A stretch of 64,000 nucleotides of DNA from Paraburkholderia sp. BCC1884 (GCF_900996225.1 NZ_CAAJGL010000068.1:744001-808000); one strand, 5' to 3'. Positions 9,458 to 19,295 are shown, counted from the stretch's first letter. Translations and numbers: made by a program. Notes: generated by a model from the sequence alone, not told the origin.

Positions 9458-10487
9458 GCCGGACCTCGACGATTGCGCTTGCACCGACACGGACGAGCCG
9501 TCCAGCCGGCTCGTCGAGACGTACACGCACCGGAAAACGCTGGGCGACCCGCACCCAGTTGACGGACTGCTGCACGATCGGCAGCGCGCGCGGCAGGTTG
9601 ATCCGGTCGGAATCGGACACGCCGGCACCGATGCCGACCACTTTGCCGCGCATGGCCTGGCTGCGGTCGATCATCGAATACACCGTCGCACAATCGCCGG
9701 TTTCGATGCGAGCCAGCGCTCCTTCACGAAAGTTGGCGACCGCGAACCATTCGTCCGCGTTGACGAGCGTGAAGATCGACTGGTTCGGCGCAACGGTTTC
9801 GCCGGCGAGCACGGAGAGACCCGTGACGTAGCCGTTTTGCGACGCCCGCACCACGGTGTCGTCGAGACCGTGCTGGGCGAGCGCCATCGCCGCCTCGCGT
9901 GCATGCACCATGGCGATCGCGTCGGCTTCGTCGCCGATGGTCTGCGCGCTGGCCTGCTTCTGTGCTTGTGCCTGTCTCAGCGACAACGCGGCGTCGCGTT
10001 GGGCAACCTGCGCCTGGTCCAGTTGCTGAACGGGAACGTAGCCCTTCGCCGCCAGCGGCGCGAGTCGCTGCACATTGCGCGCCGCCAGATCGTAGTTGTG
10101 CGCGGCTTTACCCGTCTGATCGCCGGCGATGACCGAGTTCGCGCGTTCTCCGACGATCGTCTTCCTGCGCGTGTCGAGCGCCGCGCGCGCCAGTTCGAGA
10201 TCCGCCTGGGTTTGCGCGAGCGCGAGACGGTAGGGAACCGGGTCGATCTCGAAGAGCACGTCGCCCCTGGCGACCCGCTGGTTCTCCTGCACCGCGAGTT
10301 TGACGATGCGGCCGCCCACGCGGGATGCCACATGGACGACGTCGGCATCGATCGTCGCATCGTCCGTCGACGGGAAACGCGTGGTGCGGTCGTAGGCATA
10401 GACCGCTGCCACGATGCCGATTGCAATGATCACGCATGCAATCGCGCGGCCCTTGAAAGAGGCGGTGCGCAAACCGGCGATTTTCAT
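9438..10487 (-). CDS. HlyD/AaeA-type periplasmic adaptor subunit
   Basis: 349 aa. One N-terminal membrane anchor (about residues 10-28) is followed by a lipoyl half-motif (VASRVGGRIVKLAVQENQ), a long alanine/glutamine-rich helical hairpin, the second lipoyl half (VVRASQNGYVTGLSVLAGE) and a beta-barrel domain. This is the membrane-fusion protein that links the FUSC protein to the outer-membrane factor. Its ATG at 10487 overlaps the stop of ytcA by 4 bases. Confidence 0.9.
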   Translation of the reverse strand: MKIAGLRTASFKGRAIACVIIAIGIVAAVYAYDRTTRFPSTDDATIDADVVHVASRVGGRIVKLAVQENQRVARGDVLFEIDPVPYRLALAQTQADLELARAALDTRRKTIVGERANSVIAGDQTGKAAHNYDLAARNVQRLAPLAAKGYVPVQQLDQAQVAQRDAALSLRQAQAQKQASAQTIGDEADAIAMVHAREAAMALAQHGLDDTVVRASQNGYVTGLSVLAGETVAPNQSIFTLVNADEWFAVANFREGALARIETGDCATVYSMIDRSQAMRGKVVGIGAGVSDSDRINLPRALPIVQQSVNWVRVAQRFPVRVRLDEPAGRLVRVGASAIVEVRHGAACR

Positions 10488-10804
10488 AAGAGCAATCCTG
10501 TTCCCGAAAGCCAGAAAAGCACGGCGAGCACCAGGCCGACGGCAAGGCACACGAACAGCTGATACGGGACGACCTGCATCCATCCCGTCGAGAGAAAAAT
10601 TCGATGAACGATCAGCGCGCCGACAAGGCCGATTAGCGCGCTCAATAGCCAGAGCGGAAAGTAAGCGCCAAAGATTTCATACGATGGCGCGCCGCGCAGC
10701 GCGCAACCTTGTAAGGACAGACTTAATACAGCGATGGCCGGAACGTGCCGCAGACGGCGCACGATCGAGTCGCAGGCATTCCTTAAAATAAACTTGAAAG
10801 GCAT
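10484..10804 (-). CDS. YtcA-family small membrane lipoprotein of the efflux operon
   Basis: 106 aa. A basic N-terminus and hydrophobic stretch end in a lipobox (LQGC, Cys 34), followed by two predicted membrane helices and a GLLL tail. The YtcA family is found next to MdtN/HlyD-type adaptors and FUSC proteins, as here. The function is unknown; a membrane-tethered accessory of the pump is the usual guess. It is the first gene of the operon, divergent from the AraC-type regulator. Confidence 0.8.
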   Translation of the reverse strand: MPFKFILRNACDSIVRRLRHVPAIAVLSLSLQGCALRGAPSYEIFGAYFPLWLLSALIGLVGALIVHRIFLSTGWMQVVPYQLFVCLAVGLVLAVLFWLSGTGLLL

Positions 10805-10948
10805 TGCGGCTTGGGCAGAGTGTTGAACACGTTATCGTCGTGTCAGGCTGACATGCGATCATACCTGCCATCGGCAAGCGAGCTTTGCTACGGTGCCGGA
10901 TCGCCGGAATTATGTCGAACCCGACAATCTCAGCAGGAGCAGACCGTC
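10805..10948. promoter_or_regulatory. Divergent promoter region, efflux operon / AraC-type regulator
   Basis: 144 bases separate the start codons of ytcA (minus) and the AraC-type gene (plus). Both promoters must lie here. I do not see a convincing inverted repeat, so the operator is not located. Confidence 0.5.
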
Positions 10949-11896
10949 ATGGCAGAACCGCAAACCATTACCCCGGATCGCCCGAAGCTGGTCTCCATCG
11001 ACGAGATCGTGAATGTTCTGTCTCATCGTCCCACCGCGACCACGCGAGAGCGTGGCTGGAGCGGCGTGACGGTCGATCTGTATCGGCCGCTCGTGAACTG
11101 CTCGGAGCGCTATCCCGCGCTTGATCACCATCTGATCTGCTATTGCCCTTCGGGCAGGGCGAAACTGGTTCAGGGGCGCGATGGCGTGTTTCATGAAGGC
11201 GTGATTTCGACCGGGGTCAGTCTGCTGATGCCCGCCGGATACGATTCGATCTGGGAGGGCAACGCGGCAGCCTCGGCGCGGCTGCGCATCCCGACCTCGC
11301 TCATCGCCTCTGCCGGCGAGCAACTCGGACAACGCAACGTCTCGCAGTTCGAGATTCGCAATGTGTTCGAGACGCGCGATCCGGTGATCGCTAACGTGGC
11401 GCAGGTGCTGTTGGGTGAGCTTGAACGCAAGCCGCATCCCGCCCAGGCGCTGATCGTCGACCAGGTCTCCTGCGTGCTCGCGGCGCACCTGCTGCGCAGT
11501 TACAACGCGTTCGAGCCGATGAGCGAGTTTCGGGCCCCGCCATTGGGAAAAGCCGAGTTGGCGCGACTGACTGCGTTCATCGAAGACAACCTCGATCAGA
11601 CCATCGGACTTGCCGAGCTCGCGGCCATCGTGAATGTAAGCCGCTTTCATTTCGCCCGTCTGTTCAGGCAGAGCATGGGCATGACCGCCATCAGCTTTGT
11701 CGAGCAATGCCGGATTCGCCGGGCGCAATCGCTGATCGCCGAAACGGACATCCCCCTTGCCCAGATCGCGCTGATGACGGGCTTTGCCGACCAGAGTCAC
11801 TTTACGCGGCGTTTTCATCGGCACGTCGGTTGCACGCCGGCCGTATTTGCGCGCGAACGTGGCCGGCGCCGCCCGACTCGTCGCCTGTCCGGCTAG
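10949..11896 (+). CDS. AraC-family transcriptional regulator, likely activator of the efflux operon
   Basis: 315 aa. The N-terminal 200 residues are a cupin-like sensing region; the C-terminal 100 residues carry two helix-turn-helix motifs (IGLAELAAIVNVSRFHFARLF and IPLAQIALMTGFADQSHFTRRF), typical of AraC proteins. The start at 10949 follows CAGGAG at about 9 bases. Divergent placement next to the pump suggests that it senses a pump substrate and switches on ytcA-MFP-FUSC-OMF. Confidence 0.85.
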   Translation: MAEPQTITPDRPKLVSIDEIVNVLSHRPTATTRERGWSGVTVDLYRPLVNCSERYPALDHHLICYCPSGRAKLVQGRDGVFHEGVISTGVSLLMPAGYDSIWEGNAAASARLRIPTSLIASAGEQLGQRNVSQFEIRNVFETRDPVIANVAQVLLGELERKPHPAQALIVDQVSCVLAAHLLRSYNAFEPMSEFRAPPLGKAELARLTAFIEDNLDQTIGLAELAAIVNVSRFHFARLFRQSMGMTAISFVEQCRIRRAQSLIAETDIPLAQIALMTGFADQSHFTRRFHRHVGCTPAVFARERGRRRPTRRLSG

Positions 11897-11926
11897 CGGG
11901 TCGTCGGCTGGCGGGACACTGAACTG

Positions 11927-12439
11927 TCATGCCAATACCCGTGGCCGACGTCTGCGCAGACTCGAGTCGATGAGATGATCGAGCGATAGCGCACCCGGAC
12001 CCCATGCAAGGATAGCCACGGCGAGGCTTGCCCAATAGAGGTGGAAGTTTGCCCAGCCGTCAGGAAACACCAGTTGGATCACGCCCGTCATGAGCAGCAG
12101 GGCAAGCGCGCTGAAGCGGCTGGCGAGGCCGATCACCAGCAGCACCGGTAGCGTGATTTCGGCGACTCCAACGGCGAACGCCACGATATCGGGCGCGGGA
12201 AAACCGACGAGCTTGCCGAACAGGTGAAGCTTGAACTGGTTCTCGAAGAGATAGAGGGTGCCGCCGGAGAGCGACAGAAAGCCATCCCAACGCGTGAGGC
12301 CGGAGCGAAAGAAGGGCAGTGCGAGTGCTACACGCAGCAAGGGCGGCGCTGCGATTCGGGCGACGCTCTCCAGCCTGTCGAGAACCAGCCGGATGAATCG
12401 CTCGAATCCGTTCTGCGGCGACGGCGCGACGGCGCTCAT
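11927..12439 (-). CDS. DoxX-family membrane protein of bufferin operon (BufD-like)
   Basis: 170 aa with four hydrophobic segments and the DoxX pattern: LLRVALALPFFRSGLTRWDGFLS at the start, a NQFKLHLFGKLVGFP loop, and VAEITLPVLLVIGLASRFSALALLLMTGVIQLVFPDGW. The start at 12439 overlaps the stop of the DUF2063 gene (ATGA), so the two are coupled. DoxX proteins are the usual last member of DUF2282/DUF692/DUF2063 operons. The long upstream frame extension to 12886 is a shadow of the neighbouring gene. Confidence 0.85.
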   Translation of the reverse strand: MSAVAPSPQNGFERFIRLVLDRLESVARIAAPPLLRVALALPFFRSGLTRWDGFLSLSGGTLYLFENQFKLHLFGKLVGFPAPDIVAFAVGVAEITLPVLLVIGLASRFSALALLLMTGVIQLVFPDGWANFHLYWASLAVAILAWGPGALSLDHLIDSSLRRRRPRVLA

Positions 12440-13260
12440 GCTGCACGCTCCGCATCGGTATGGAGCGGCGCGCCGAGCTCGTCCCATCCGACAACGAGGC
12501 GAGCGTCCAACAGGATCGCCAGCGCGTGGCTCAGGTCGAAACGAGCGTCGTCGTCGAGCGCCGCCTCCGTCGCGCGGACGATCTGCGCGTTCGCTGCCAG
12601 CGCCGCGATGAACGCCGCCATCCCCGGCGGCAACACGCGCACCTCCACTTCGGCTCTCGGCCGTGCAATGAGTGCGTCTTCGCCACCGGCATCGATATCG
12701 ACGATCGTCGGCACGCCGTCTTCGATATTCATTTGCCAGATGGTGACCACGGGAAACGACGATCGGACCACGCGGGCCGAAGGGTGAAGTGCGAGGCGGA
12801 TCGATGGCACGTGTTCCGGCGCGATACGCGCGAACGCCGCAGGCTCGAGCGGCAAGGCCTCGGCGGCGTGATAGGCCTCCGCCCACGCGCGCTCCAGGCG
12901 CGCGACGTCGCGCAGATAGGGGAGCGAAGCGGCCGGCTCGAAGGCACCAACGAAATCGGCGAATCCCACGCCATAATCAAGCATGACCGGCGAGCGCGGC
13001 GGCTCGTGTACGACATGAATCCGGGCCATCGCAGCGAAGAATTCATCGCCGACGATGCGACGCGTTACTGGGAACGCAGCCTTCAGCGCTTCGCCGAGGC
13101 CGGCGACGACATTGTTTCTGTAGACCGCGAAGCGCCTCTCGGCAGGCTCGCCATCGGGGCCGTTCAAACCGCGCGGAAGCGGACAGGCTGGATCGAGGAT
13201 TGCCCTGGCAAATTCCAGTTGGCGCTCGCCGAGCGGCTGATAGGCGTTTTCGTGTTTCAT
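12436..13260 (-). CDS. DUF2063 (HvfC/BufC-type) partner of the MNIO enzyme
   Basis: 274 aa. The N-terminal domain matches DUF2063 ('putative DNA-binding'): residues around ERQLEFARAILDP, then RFAVYRNNVVAGLGEALKAAFPV and MLDYGVGFADFV, with a later YLRDVARLERAWAEAYHA segment. In related RiPP systems this protein binds the precursor and partners the DUF692 oxidase. Its start at 13260 lies 7 bases after the stop of the accessory gene, with a GAGAAG ribosome-binding site inside that gene's end. It is probably not a DNA-binding protein despite the family name. Confidence 0.85.
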   Translation of the reverse strand: MKHENAYQPLGERQLEFARAILDPACPLPRGLNGPDGEPAERRFAVYRNNVVAGLGEALKAAFPVTRRIVGDEFFAAMARIHVVHEPPRSPVMLDYGVGFADFVGAFEPAASLPYLRDVARLERAWAEAYHAAEALPLEPAAFARIAPEHVPSIRLALHPSARVVRSSFPVVTIWQMNIEDGVPTIVDIDAGGEDALIARPRAEVEVRVLPPGMAAFIAALAANAQIVRATEAALDDDARFDLSHALAILLDARLVVGWDELGAPLHTDAERAA

Positions 13261-13267
13261 CGGCTTC

Positions 13268-14245
13268 TCACGATCTGGCAGGCCGTTGAACGACGTTCGA
13301 CCACAACTGCCGCAGACTGTCGACGCCGCCCGCGGTCGAACTCCAGAGCGTCGCGTCGCTGACGAGCAGACTGCCGGGGAACGTGTCCGGCTTCGATTGA
13401 AGCAGCGCATCGAAAGCGGTGTGCTCGCGCGCGAAGGGGTGAGGTGGTGCGTTCAGATCGATCTTCTGCCGAGCCAGCACGTCCAGTTTCGCGAGCGCGT
13501 CGCCCAACCGTTCGAAATGCGGCAGATGCGGATGCAGATTGAACGTATCGACGCCGCGCAGAAGGCTCAGGCGGTCGAGCGCCGATTCGGCATCGATGGC
13601 AGCGGGTGATCCGTCGGCATCGACAGCCGGGTGGAGTCCGAAGCGGTTTTGCACAGGTATCCCCAACCCGGCCAGCAACGAGCGCGCGAATCCGCCAAAA
13701 CGTTGTTGAGGCGGCAGCGACCTGTCGCCGTGATGAAGGAACTCCGCCACCTGACGTTGCAGCCGCTCGTCATGCGAAAGCTCGGGCACGTCGCCGATGT
13801 CGTGATGCGGGCAAATGAACAGGAGATGGTCCGGCTGCGCCAGAAAGCGGCGTACGGCGGACAGTTCTATGTCGCTCGCAATCTGGTTGGTCCGAAACGA
13901 GTCGAAGCTGATGACGATGACCGTGTCGACGTTCTCGAGAACGTCCGAATCGAGCGGAGTCGGACGACCATCGTCGACGACTCGCTCGACCTGTACCACC
14001 GGTTCGCCGGTCTGCGCGCCGGCAAACTCAACGAAAGCGGCGAAGTTCGGCTTCATGATGTGATCGAGAAAACCCGCCACACTCTGGTCGAAGCCGGCTG
14101 GATCGGACAACTCTTCGAACCTTGGATAAGCCAGCCGACGGCTCTCGAAGAGGGTCGGAAACCGGTTCTCGATGACGCCCAGCGGCGCCTCGATCTCGCC
14201 GGGTCGACTCCAGGCGTAATAGACAAGTACCTTGCGTTTGATCAT
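13268..14245 (-). CDS. Unrecognised 325-aa protein embedded in the bufferin operon
   Basis: I do not recognise this family. It has no signal peptide or membrane helix, so is probably cytoplasmic. The first 170 residues alternate hydrophobic strands and helices (KVLVYYAWS; DTVIVISFDSF; LLFICPHHDIGD), which suggests a flavodoxin- or amidotransferase-like alpha/beta fold. Histidines cluster in ICPHHD, FLHHGD, NLHPHLPHF and PPHPF, possible metal ligands. The start has GAGAAGAG upstream. It lies between the DUF692 and DUF2063 genes with gaps of 31 and 7 bases, clearly in the same transcript. It could be an extra modification, maturation or metal-handling factor. Confidence 0.75.
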   Translation of the reverse strand: MIKRKVLVYYAWSRPGEIEAPLGVIENRFPTLFESRRLAYPRFEELSDPAGFDQSVAGFLDHIMKPNFAAFVEFAGAQTGEPVVQVERVVDDGRPTPLDSDVLENVDTVIVISFDSFRTNQIASDIELSAVRRFLAQPDHLLFICPHHDIGDVPELSHDERLQRQVAEFLHHGDRSLPPQQRFGGFARSLLAGLGIPVQNRFGLHPAVDADGSPAAIDAESALDRLSLLRGVDTFNLHPHLPHFERLGDALAKLDVLARQKIDLNAPPHPFAREHTAFDALLQSKPDTFPGSLLVSDATLWSSTAGGVDSLRQLWSNVVQRPARS

Positions 14246-14276
14246 CGTATTTCTCTTCTCGCTCGATAGTGGCGCG

Positions 14277-15194
14277 TCAGCCAGGTGACAGCGCTGTTCT
14301 TTGCGCGGTTATTCGCATGGTGTGTCCGGCGCTGCGCGCTGGTTCCTGCAGGATCGCTTCGGCGCGCTCCGCTTCCGCTTGCAACGTCGGCCAGTCGGGT
14401 ACATTGGCGTCCCATTCGATCAATGCCGGCAGCGGTCCCGTCACCTCACAGGCATAGGCGAATAGATCCCAGACCCTGGCGTCGACGTGCCGATCGTGTG
14501 TGTCGATGAGCAGCGCCCGGCCTTTTTCGTCGACCTCACGCGCATGTCCGGCGAGATGGAACTGCTGGACCTTCGCGAGCGGATAGGCGTCGATATAGGC
14601 GAACGGATTCCACCGCTGGTTGACCGACGAGACGAGCACGTTGTTGATGTCGAGCAGGAGCCCGCAATCGGTTCGCCGCACGATTTCGGCGATAAAGTCG
14701 GTCTCCGAATAACTGCTTTCGGCGAAGGCAAGATAGGTCGAGGGATTTTCCAGCAGCATCTGCAGACCCAGCGCCTCCTGCACCTGGTCGATATGATCGA
14801 CGACACGATGCAAGGTCTGCAACGTGTAGGGCAAAGGCAGCAGATCATTGAGGAACCCGGCGTCGTGGCTCGACCATGTGAGATGCTCCGAGAACAGTGC
14901 GGGAGCATAGCGTGCGATCAGTTCCTTGAGGCGTCGCAAGTGCTCCGTATCCAGAGGCCGATCACTCCCAATCGACAAACCGACCCCATGAAGCGACAGC
15001 GGATAGCGCTCGCGCACGGCCGACAGAAAGCGATGGGGCGGACCGCCGGCTCCCATATAGTTTTCGGCGTGCACCTCGAAAAAACCGACATCAGGTTGCG
15101 TTTCTACGATCGTGCGGTAGTGCTCCGCTTTTAAGGCGACGCCGCCGCGATGCGGCATTTTTCGGGTATCGGAAGCAACGGACGGCGCGCGCAC
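14277..15194 (-). CDS. MNIO (DUF692) multinuclear non-heme iron oxidase, BufB-like
   Basis: 305 aa with a TIM-barrel fold typical of DUF692. The expected metal-binding motifs are visible in order: EVHAENYMG near residue 40, LHGVGLSIGS near 68, SEHLTW, LLENPSTY, LLDINNV, HLAGH, IDTHD and IEWD. In characterised relatives this enzyme uses a multi-iron centre to convert precursor cysteines to oxazolone/thioamide or thiooxazole groups. It starts at a GTG (15194) with GAGAG upstream. It is preceded by the DUF2282 precursor gene, from which it is separated by a hairpin. Confidence 0.9.
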   Translation of the reverse strand: MRAPSVASDTRKMPHRGGVALKAEHYRTIVETQPDVGFFEVHAENYMGAGGPPHRFLSAVRERYPLSLHGVGLSIGSDRPLDTEHLRRLKELIARYAPALFSEHLTWSSHDAGFLNDLLPLPYTLQTLHRVVDHIDQVQEALGLQMLLENPSTYLAFAESSYSETDFIAEIVRRTDCGLLLDINNVLVSSVNQRWNPFAYIDAYPLAKVQQFHLAGHAREVDEKGRALLIDTHDRHVDARVWDLFAYACEVTGPLPALIEWDANVPDWPTLQAEAERAEAILQEPARSAGHTMRITAQRTALSPG

Positions 15195-15223
15195 GGGCGT
15201 CTCTCAGGTAAGCAGGGAAACAA

Positions 15224-15247
15224 GCCGGGGCACGCTTGCGCCCCGGC
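15224..15247 (-). terminator. GC-rich hairpin between bufferin precursor and modification genes
   Basis: A perfect 8-bp stem (GCCGGGGC/GCCCCGGC) with an 8-base loop lies between the end of the precursor gene and the start of the DUF692 gene. In the direction of transcription it is followed by TTGTTT, a weak U-tract. It probably terminates part of the transcription or stabilises the 3' end of the precursor mRNA, so that peptide is made in excess over enzyme. Confidence 0.6.
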
Positions 15248-15261
15248 CGATCAGGATAGCT

Positions 15262-15594
15262 TCAGACCTTGGGTGTCAGGCTGCCGGCCCCATTCGGCGT
15301 GGACATCGCGGTGCAGGTGCCTTTCGGCACCAGCTTGAATGCGTTGCCCTGGTAATCCGTGCTGCTGGTTCCGGCGCAGGTCGTACCGGCACCGGCGTAG
15401 CAATCGTTTTGTCCTTTCAGTGCGGTCCCGAAGCAGGGTTCGACCTTGCCCGATTTGACGAGTTGAGTATGCTCCGCCTGGATTTTTTTCTGCGCGGCAG
15501 TGAACTCCTGGGCGTCGGCCGGGACCGCGGAAAGCGCACCGAGTGCCGCGGCAAAAGCGCTAACTACGAAAGCAGACGTTTTACGATGGGACAT
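15262..15594 (-). CDS. DUF2282 bufferin-type precursor peptide (BufA-like)
   Basis: 110 aa. A Sec signal peptide ends at ADA/QE (cleavage after residue 28). The mature part has four cysteines (54, 65, 73, 94) in the DUF2282 pattern: EPCFG, NDCYAG, TTCAG and KGTC. In bufferins such cysteines are modified by the DUF692 enzyme and the exported peptide chelates copper; other family members respond to gold or cadmium. The start has GGAGAAA upstream. This variant has PCF where KCY is common and an extra 16-residue tail after the last cysteine. It is the first gene of the five-gene operon. Confidence 0.9.
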   Translation of the reverse strand: MSHRKTSAFVVSAFAAALGALSAVPADAQEFTAAQKKIQAEHTQLVKSGKVEPCFGTALKGQNDCYAGAGTTCAGTSSTDYQGNAFKLVPKGTCTAMSTPNGAGSLTPKV

Positions 15595-15937
15595 GCTGTT
15601 TCTCCAGCTATTAAGGTTGGGAGTCGCGATTTTGGCGTTCTACGACGGTTCTCCTTACCGTCGGCGTAAAAATAGCGGATTGGCAGTCGTGGAAGATTGA
15701 ACGATGTTGCGCTCGTTGGTTTCCGATTGCTCGGCTGCGTCGAAAGGGGGCGCTGACGTTTGCCTGGCGCCGACAGGAGCGTTCGACTGAAGTGGTGCTT
15801 TGTGGTGCGCTGCGGCACCCGGGTCTGCCGCAGCGCATACGGCGGGGGAAAAACTGTTTGCTGCCAGTGAGGCATTGTTGGGCGAGACCCGCTTTCGGGC
15901 GTGGCACTGCGCAGGGGCCGATACTTTGGCGAGCGTG
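15595..15937. promoter_or_regulatory. Region upstream of bufferin operon
   Basis: About 340 bases between the precursor gene and the end of the NTF2-like gene, both on the minus strand. The bufferin promoter must lie here. I see no confident sigma-factor hexamers, metal-regulator operator or small gene. The short open frames on both strands have no family resemblance. Confidence 0.4.
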
Positions 15938-16396
15938 CTAGGCGTGCGTCTTATACGCCGGCAGTTCTTTCCCCAATCGCGCGCCCATCTCCGCGCCAAG
16001 AGCCTGCAGGCCGCTTAGCGGCCGCACCATGACTTCGAATTCGACGATCTTCCCCGTCTCGTCGAAGCGGATGAAGTCGATGCCTTTGAGCGACTTGTCG
16101 CCAACATGCGCGCTGAACTCCAGAACCACGTTCAGCCCATCGTCCGATGCGAGTTGGCGATGGTAAGTGAAATTTTCGAATACCTGAATGACCGTGCCCA
16201 ATACAAGCGATAACGCGGGTGCCGACACATAAGGCGAGGCGGCCATCGGCGAACGGAATACCACGTCCGGATGCGTGATCGTGCCGAGTTCGCTCAGGTC
16301 GCGGCGCTCGATCATCGCGTGCCAATGGGCGAGCGACGGTGCAACGGCGGGATGCAAACCGGCAGGCGAAGGAGAATGAGCGGGAGGAGAGGTCAT
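15938..16396 (-). CDS. NTF2-like/SnoaL-like domain protein
   Basis: 152 aa with the cone-shaped NTF2 fold pattern: an N-terminal helix pair (LAHWHAMIERRDLSELGTITHPDVVFRSP), then strands around LNVVLEFSAHVG and KGIDFIRFDETGKIVEFEVMVRP. Members include small hydrolases, isomerases and ligand-binding proteins; no catalytic residue can be assigned. The start follows GGCAGGAAAC. It lies 70 bases downstream of the dienoyl-CoA reductase gene and is probably co-transcribed with it, which suggests a role in lipid or enoyl-compound metabolism. Confidence 0.75.
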   Translation of the reverse strand: MTSPPAHSPSPAGLHPAVAPSLAHWHAMIERRDLSELGTITHPDVVFRSPMAASPYVSAPALSLVLGTVIQVFENFTYHRQLASDDGLNVVLEFSAHVGDKSLKGIDFIRFDETGKIVEFEVMVRPLSGLQALGAEMGARLGKELPAYKTHA

Positions 16397-16466
16397 GGTG
16401 GTTTCCTGCCTTGATGTCGTTCAGTGTGATGAATGGCGAAATGGATCGAGCGCACGCGGCGTTCGC

Positions 16467-18503
<2,037 letters not shown>

Positions 18504-18506
18504 TTA

Positions 18507-18522
18507 ATGCAACTGGTTGCAT
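18507..18522. promoter_or_regulatory. Palindromic operator 1, likely PadR-family site
   Basis: ATGCAAC, two central bases, then GTTGCAT: a perfect 7-bp inverted repeat located 18 bases from the fadH start codon. The same arms recur at 18548-18563. PadR proteins bind palindromes of the form ATGN-NCAT, which fits. Confidence 0.7.
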
Positions 18523-18547
18523 TAATATAGCGTCGCCGAACGGAATA

Positions 18548-18563
18548 ATGCAACCAGTTGCAT
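18548..18563. promoter_or_regulatory. Palindromic operator 2, likely PadR-family site
   Basis: Identical arms (ATGCAAC/GTTGCAT) with CA as the centre, 41 bases centre to centre from operator 1, close to four helical turns. It sits on the side nearer the PadR-type gene, suggesting joint control of both promoters. Confidence 0.7.
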
Positions 18564-18641
18564 AGATGGAGACTTCAAGGAAAACCCTGTGGCCCCACTA
18601 TGGCATGATGCAAACCTTGCCCAGCCTTCCACCGATTGACT

Positions 18642-19175
18642 ATGTCTCTGCCTCACGCTCTTCTCACTGCGCTTGCCGAGCGGCCCGGCTCTGGCTCGGA
18701 ACTGGCAGGCCGCTTCGATCGGTCTATTGGTCATTTCTGGCACGCCACGCATCAACAGATTTATCGCGAGTTGGGCCGTCTCGAGGAGGCCGGATGGGTC
18801 GAGTCACTGCCGGCGGAGTCGGGACGCGGACGCAAGCGCGCTTATCGACTGCTGCCTGCCGGGAAGAAAGAGTTGCGGCGCTGGGTTGCCGAAAGCAAAG
18901 ATCCGATGCCGCAGCGCGACGAACTCATGGTGCGGCTGCGAGCGGAGGCCGTGCTCGGCGCAGCTGGTCTGGAGAAGGAAATCAAGCGGCGCCTCAAGCT
19001 ACATGAAGAGAAGCTCGATCTTTATCGCCGCATCGAGGTGCACGATTTTTCGATCAATGTCGAATCGCGGGCGAAGCGCTTGCAGCATCTGGTGCTCAAG
19101 GCGGGCATTGCTCAGGAGCAGTTCTGGGTCGACTTTTCCCGTGAGGCGCTCGACATTCTGAAGGCGAAGCAGTGA
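18642..19175 (+). CDS. PadR-family transcriptional regulator
   Basis: 177 aa. The N-terminal winged helix (ALLTALAERPGSGSELAGRFDRSIGHFW; IYRELGRLEEAGWVES; GRKRAYRL) is typical of PadR, and the C-terminal 90 residues form the helical dimerisation domain (Vir-type). The ATG at 18642 is preferred over TTG 18636. It is divergent from fadH with two matching palindromes between them, so it is most likely an autoregulated repressor of fadH and perhaps the NTF2-like gene. The ligand may be a dienoic or phenolic acid derivative, which is inference. Confidence 0.85.
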   Translation: MSLPHALLTALAERPGSGSELAGRFDRSIGHFWHATHQQIYRELGRLEEAGWVESLPAESGRGRKRAYRLLPAGKKELRRWVAESKDPMPQRDELMVRLRAEAVLGAAGLEKEIKRRLKLHEEKLDLYRRIEVHDFSINVESRAKRLQHLVLKAGIAQEQFWVDFSREALDILKAKQ

Positions 19176-19261
19176 CGGCGATGGCGTAGGTTGATGGGGA
19201 CGCGTATCGGCCTATCGCATTGATCTGCCGACGCATGCCGTTGCCGCGCGCTACCTGAATG

Positions 19262-19285
19262 GCGGCCTCTGCCATAAGAGGCCGC
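19262..19285. terminator. Hairpin between convergent padR-type and porin genes
   Basis: A 9-bp stem (GCGGCCTCT/AGAGGCCGC) with a 6-base loop lies just past both stop codons. There is no strong T-run on either strand, so termination is plausible but not certain. Confidence 0.4.
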
Positions 19286-19295
19286 GGTGCGTGAG

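Noticed and set aside
12440..12886. N-terminal extension of the DoxX reading frame
   Set aside because: The extension runs inside the DUF2063 gene in another frame; the ATG at 12439 with an ATGA overlap is the natural start.
15564..15999. Several overlapping frames upstream of the bufferin precursor
   Set aside because: None has a ribosome-binding site or recognisable protein pattern and they overlap each other on both strands.
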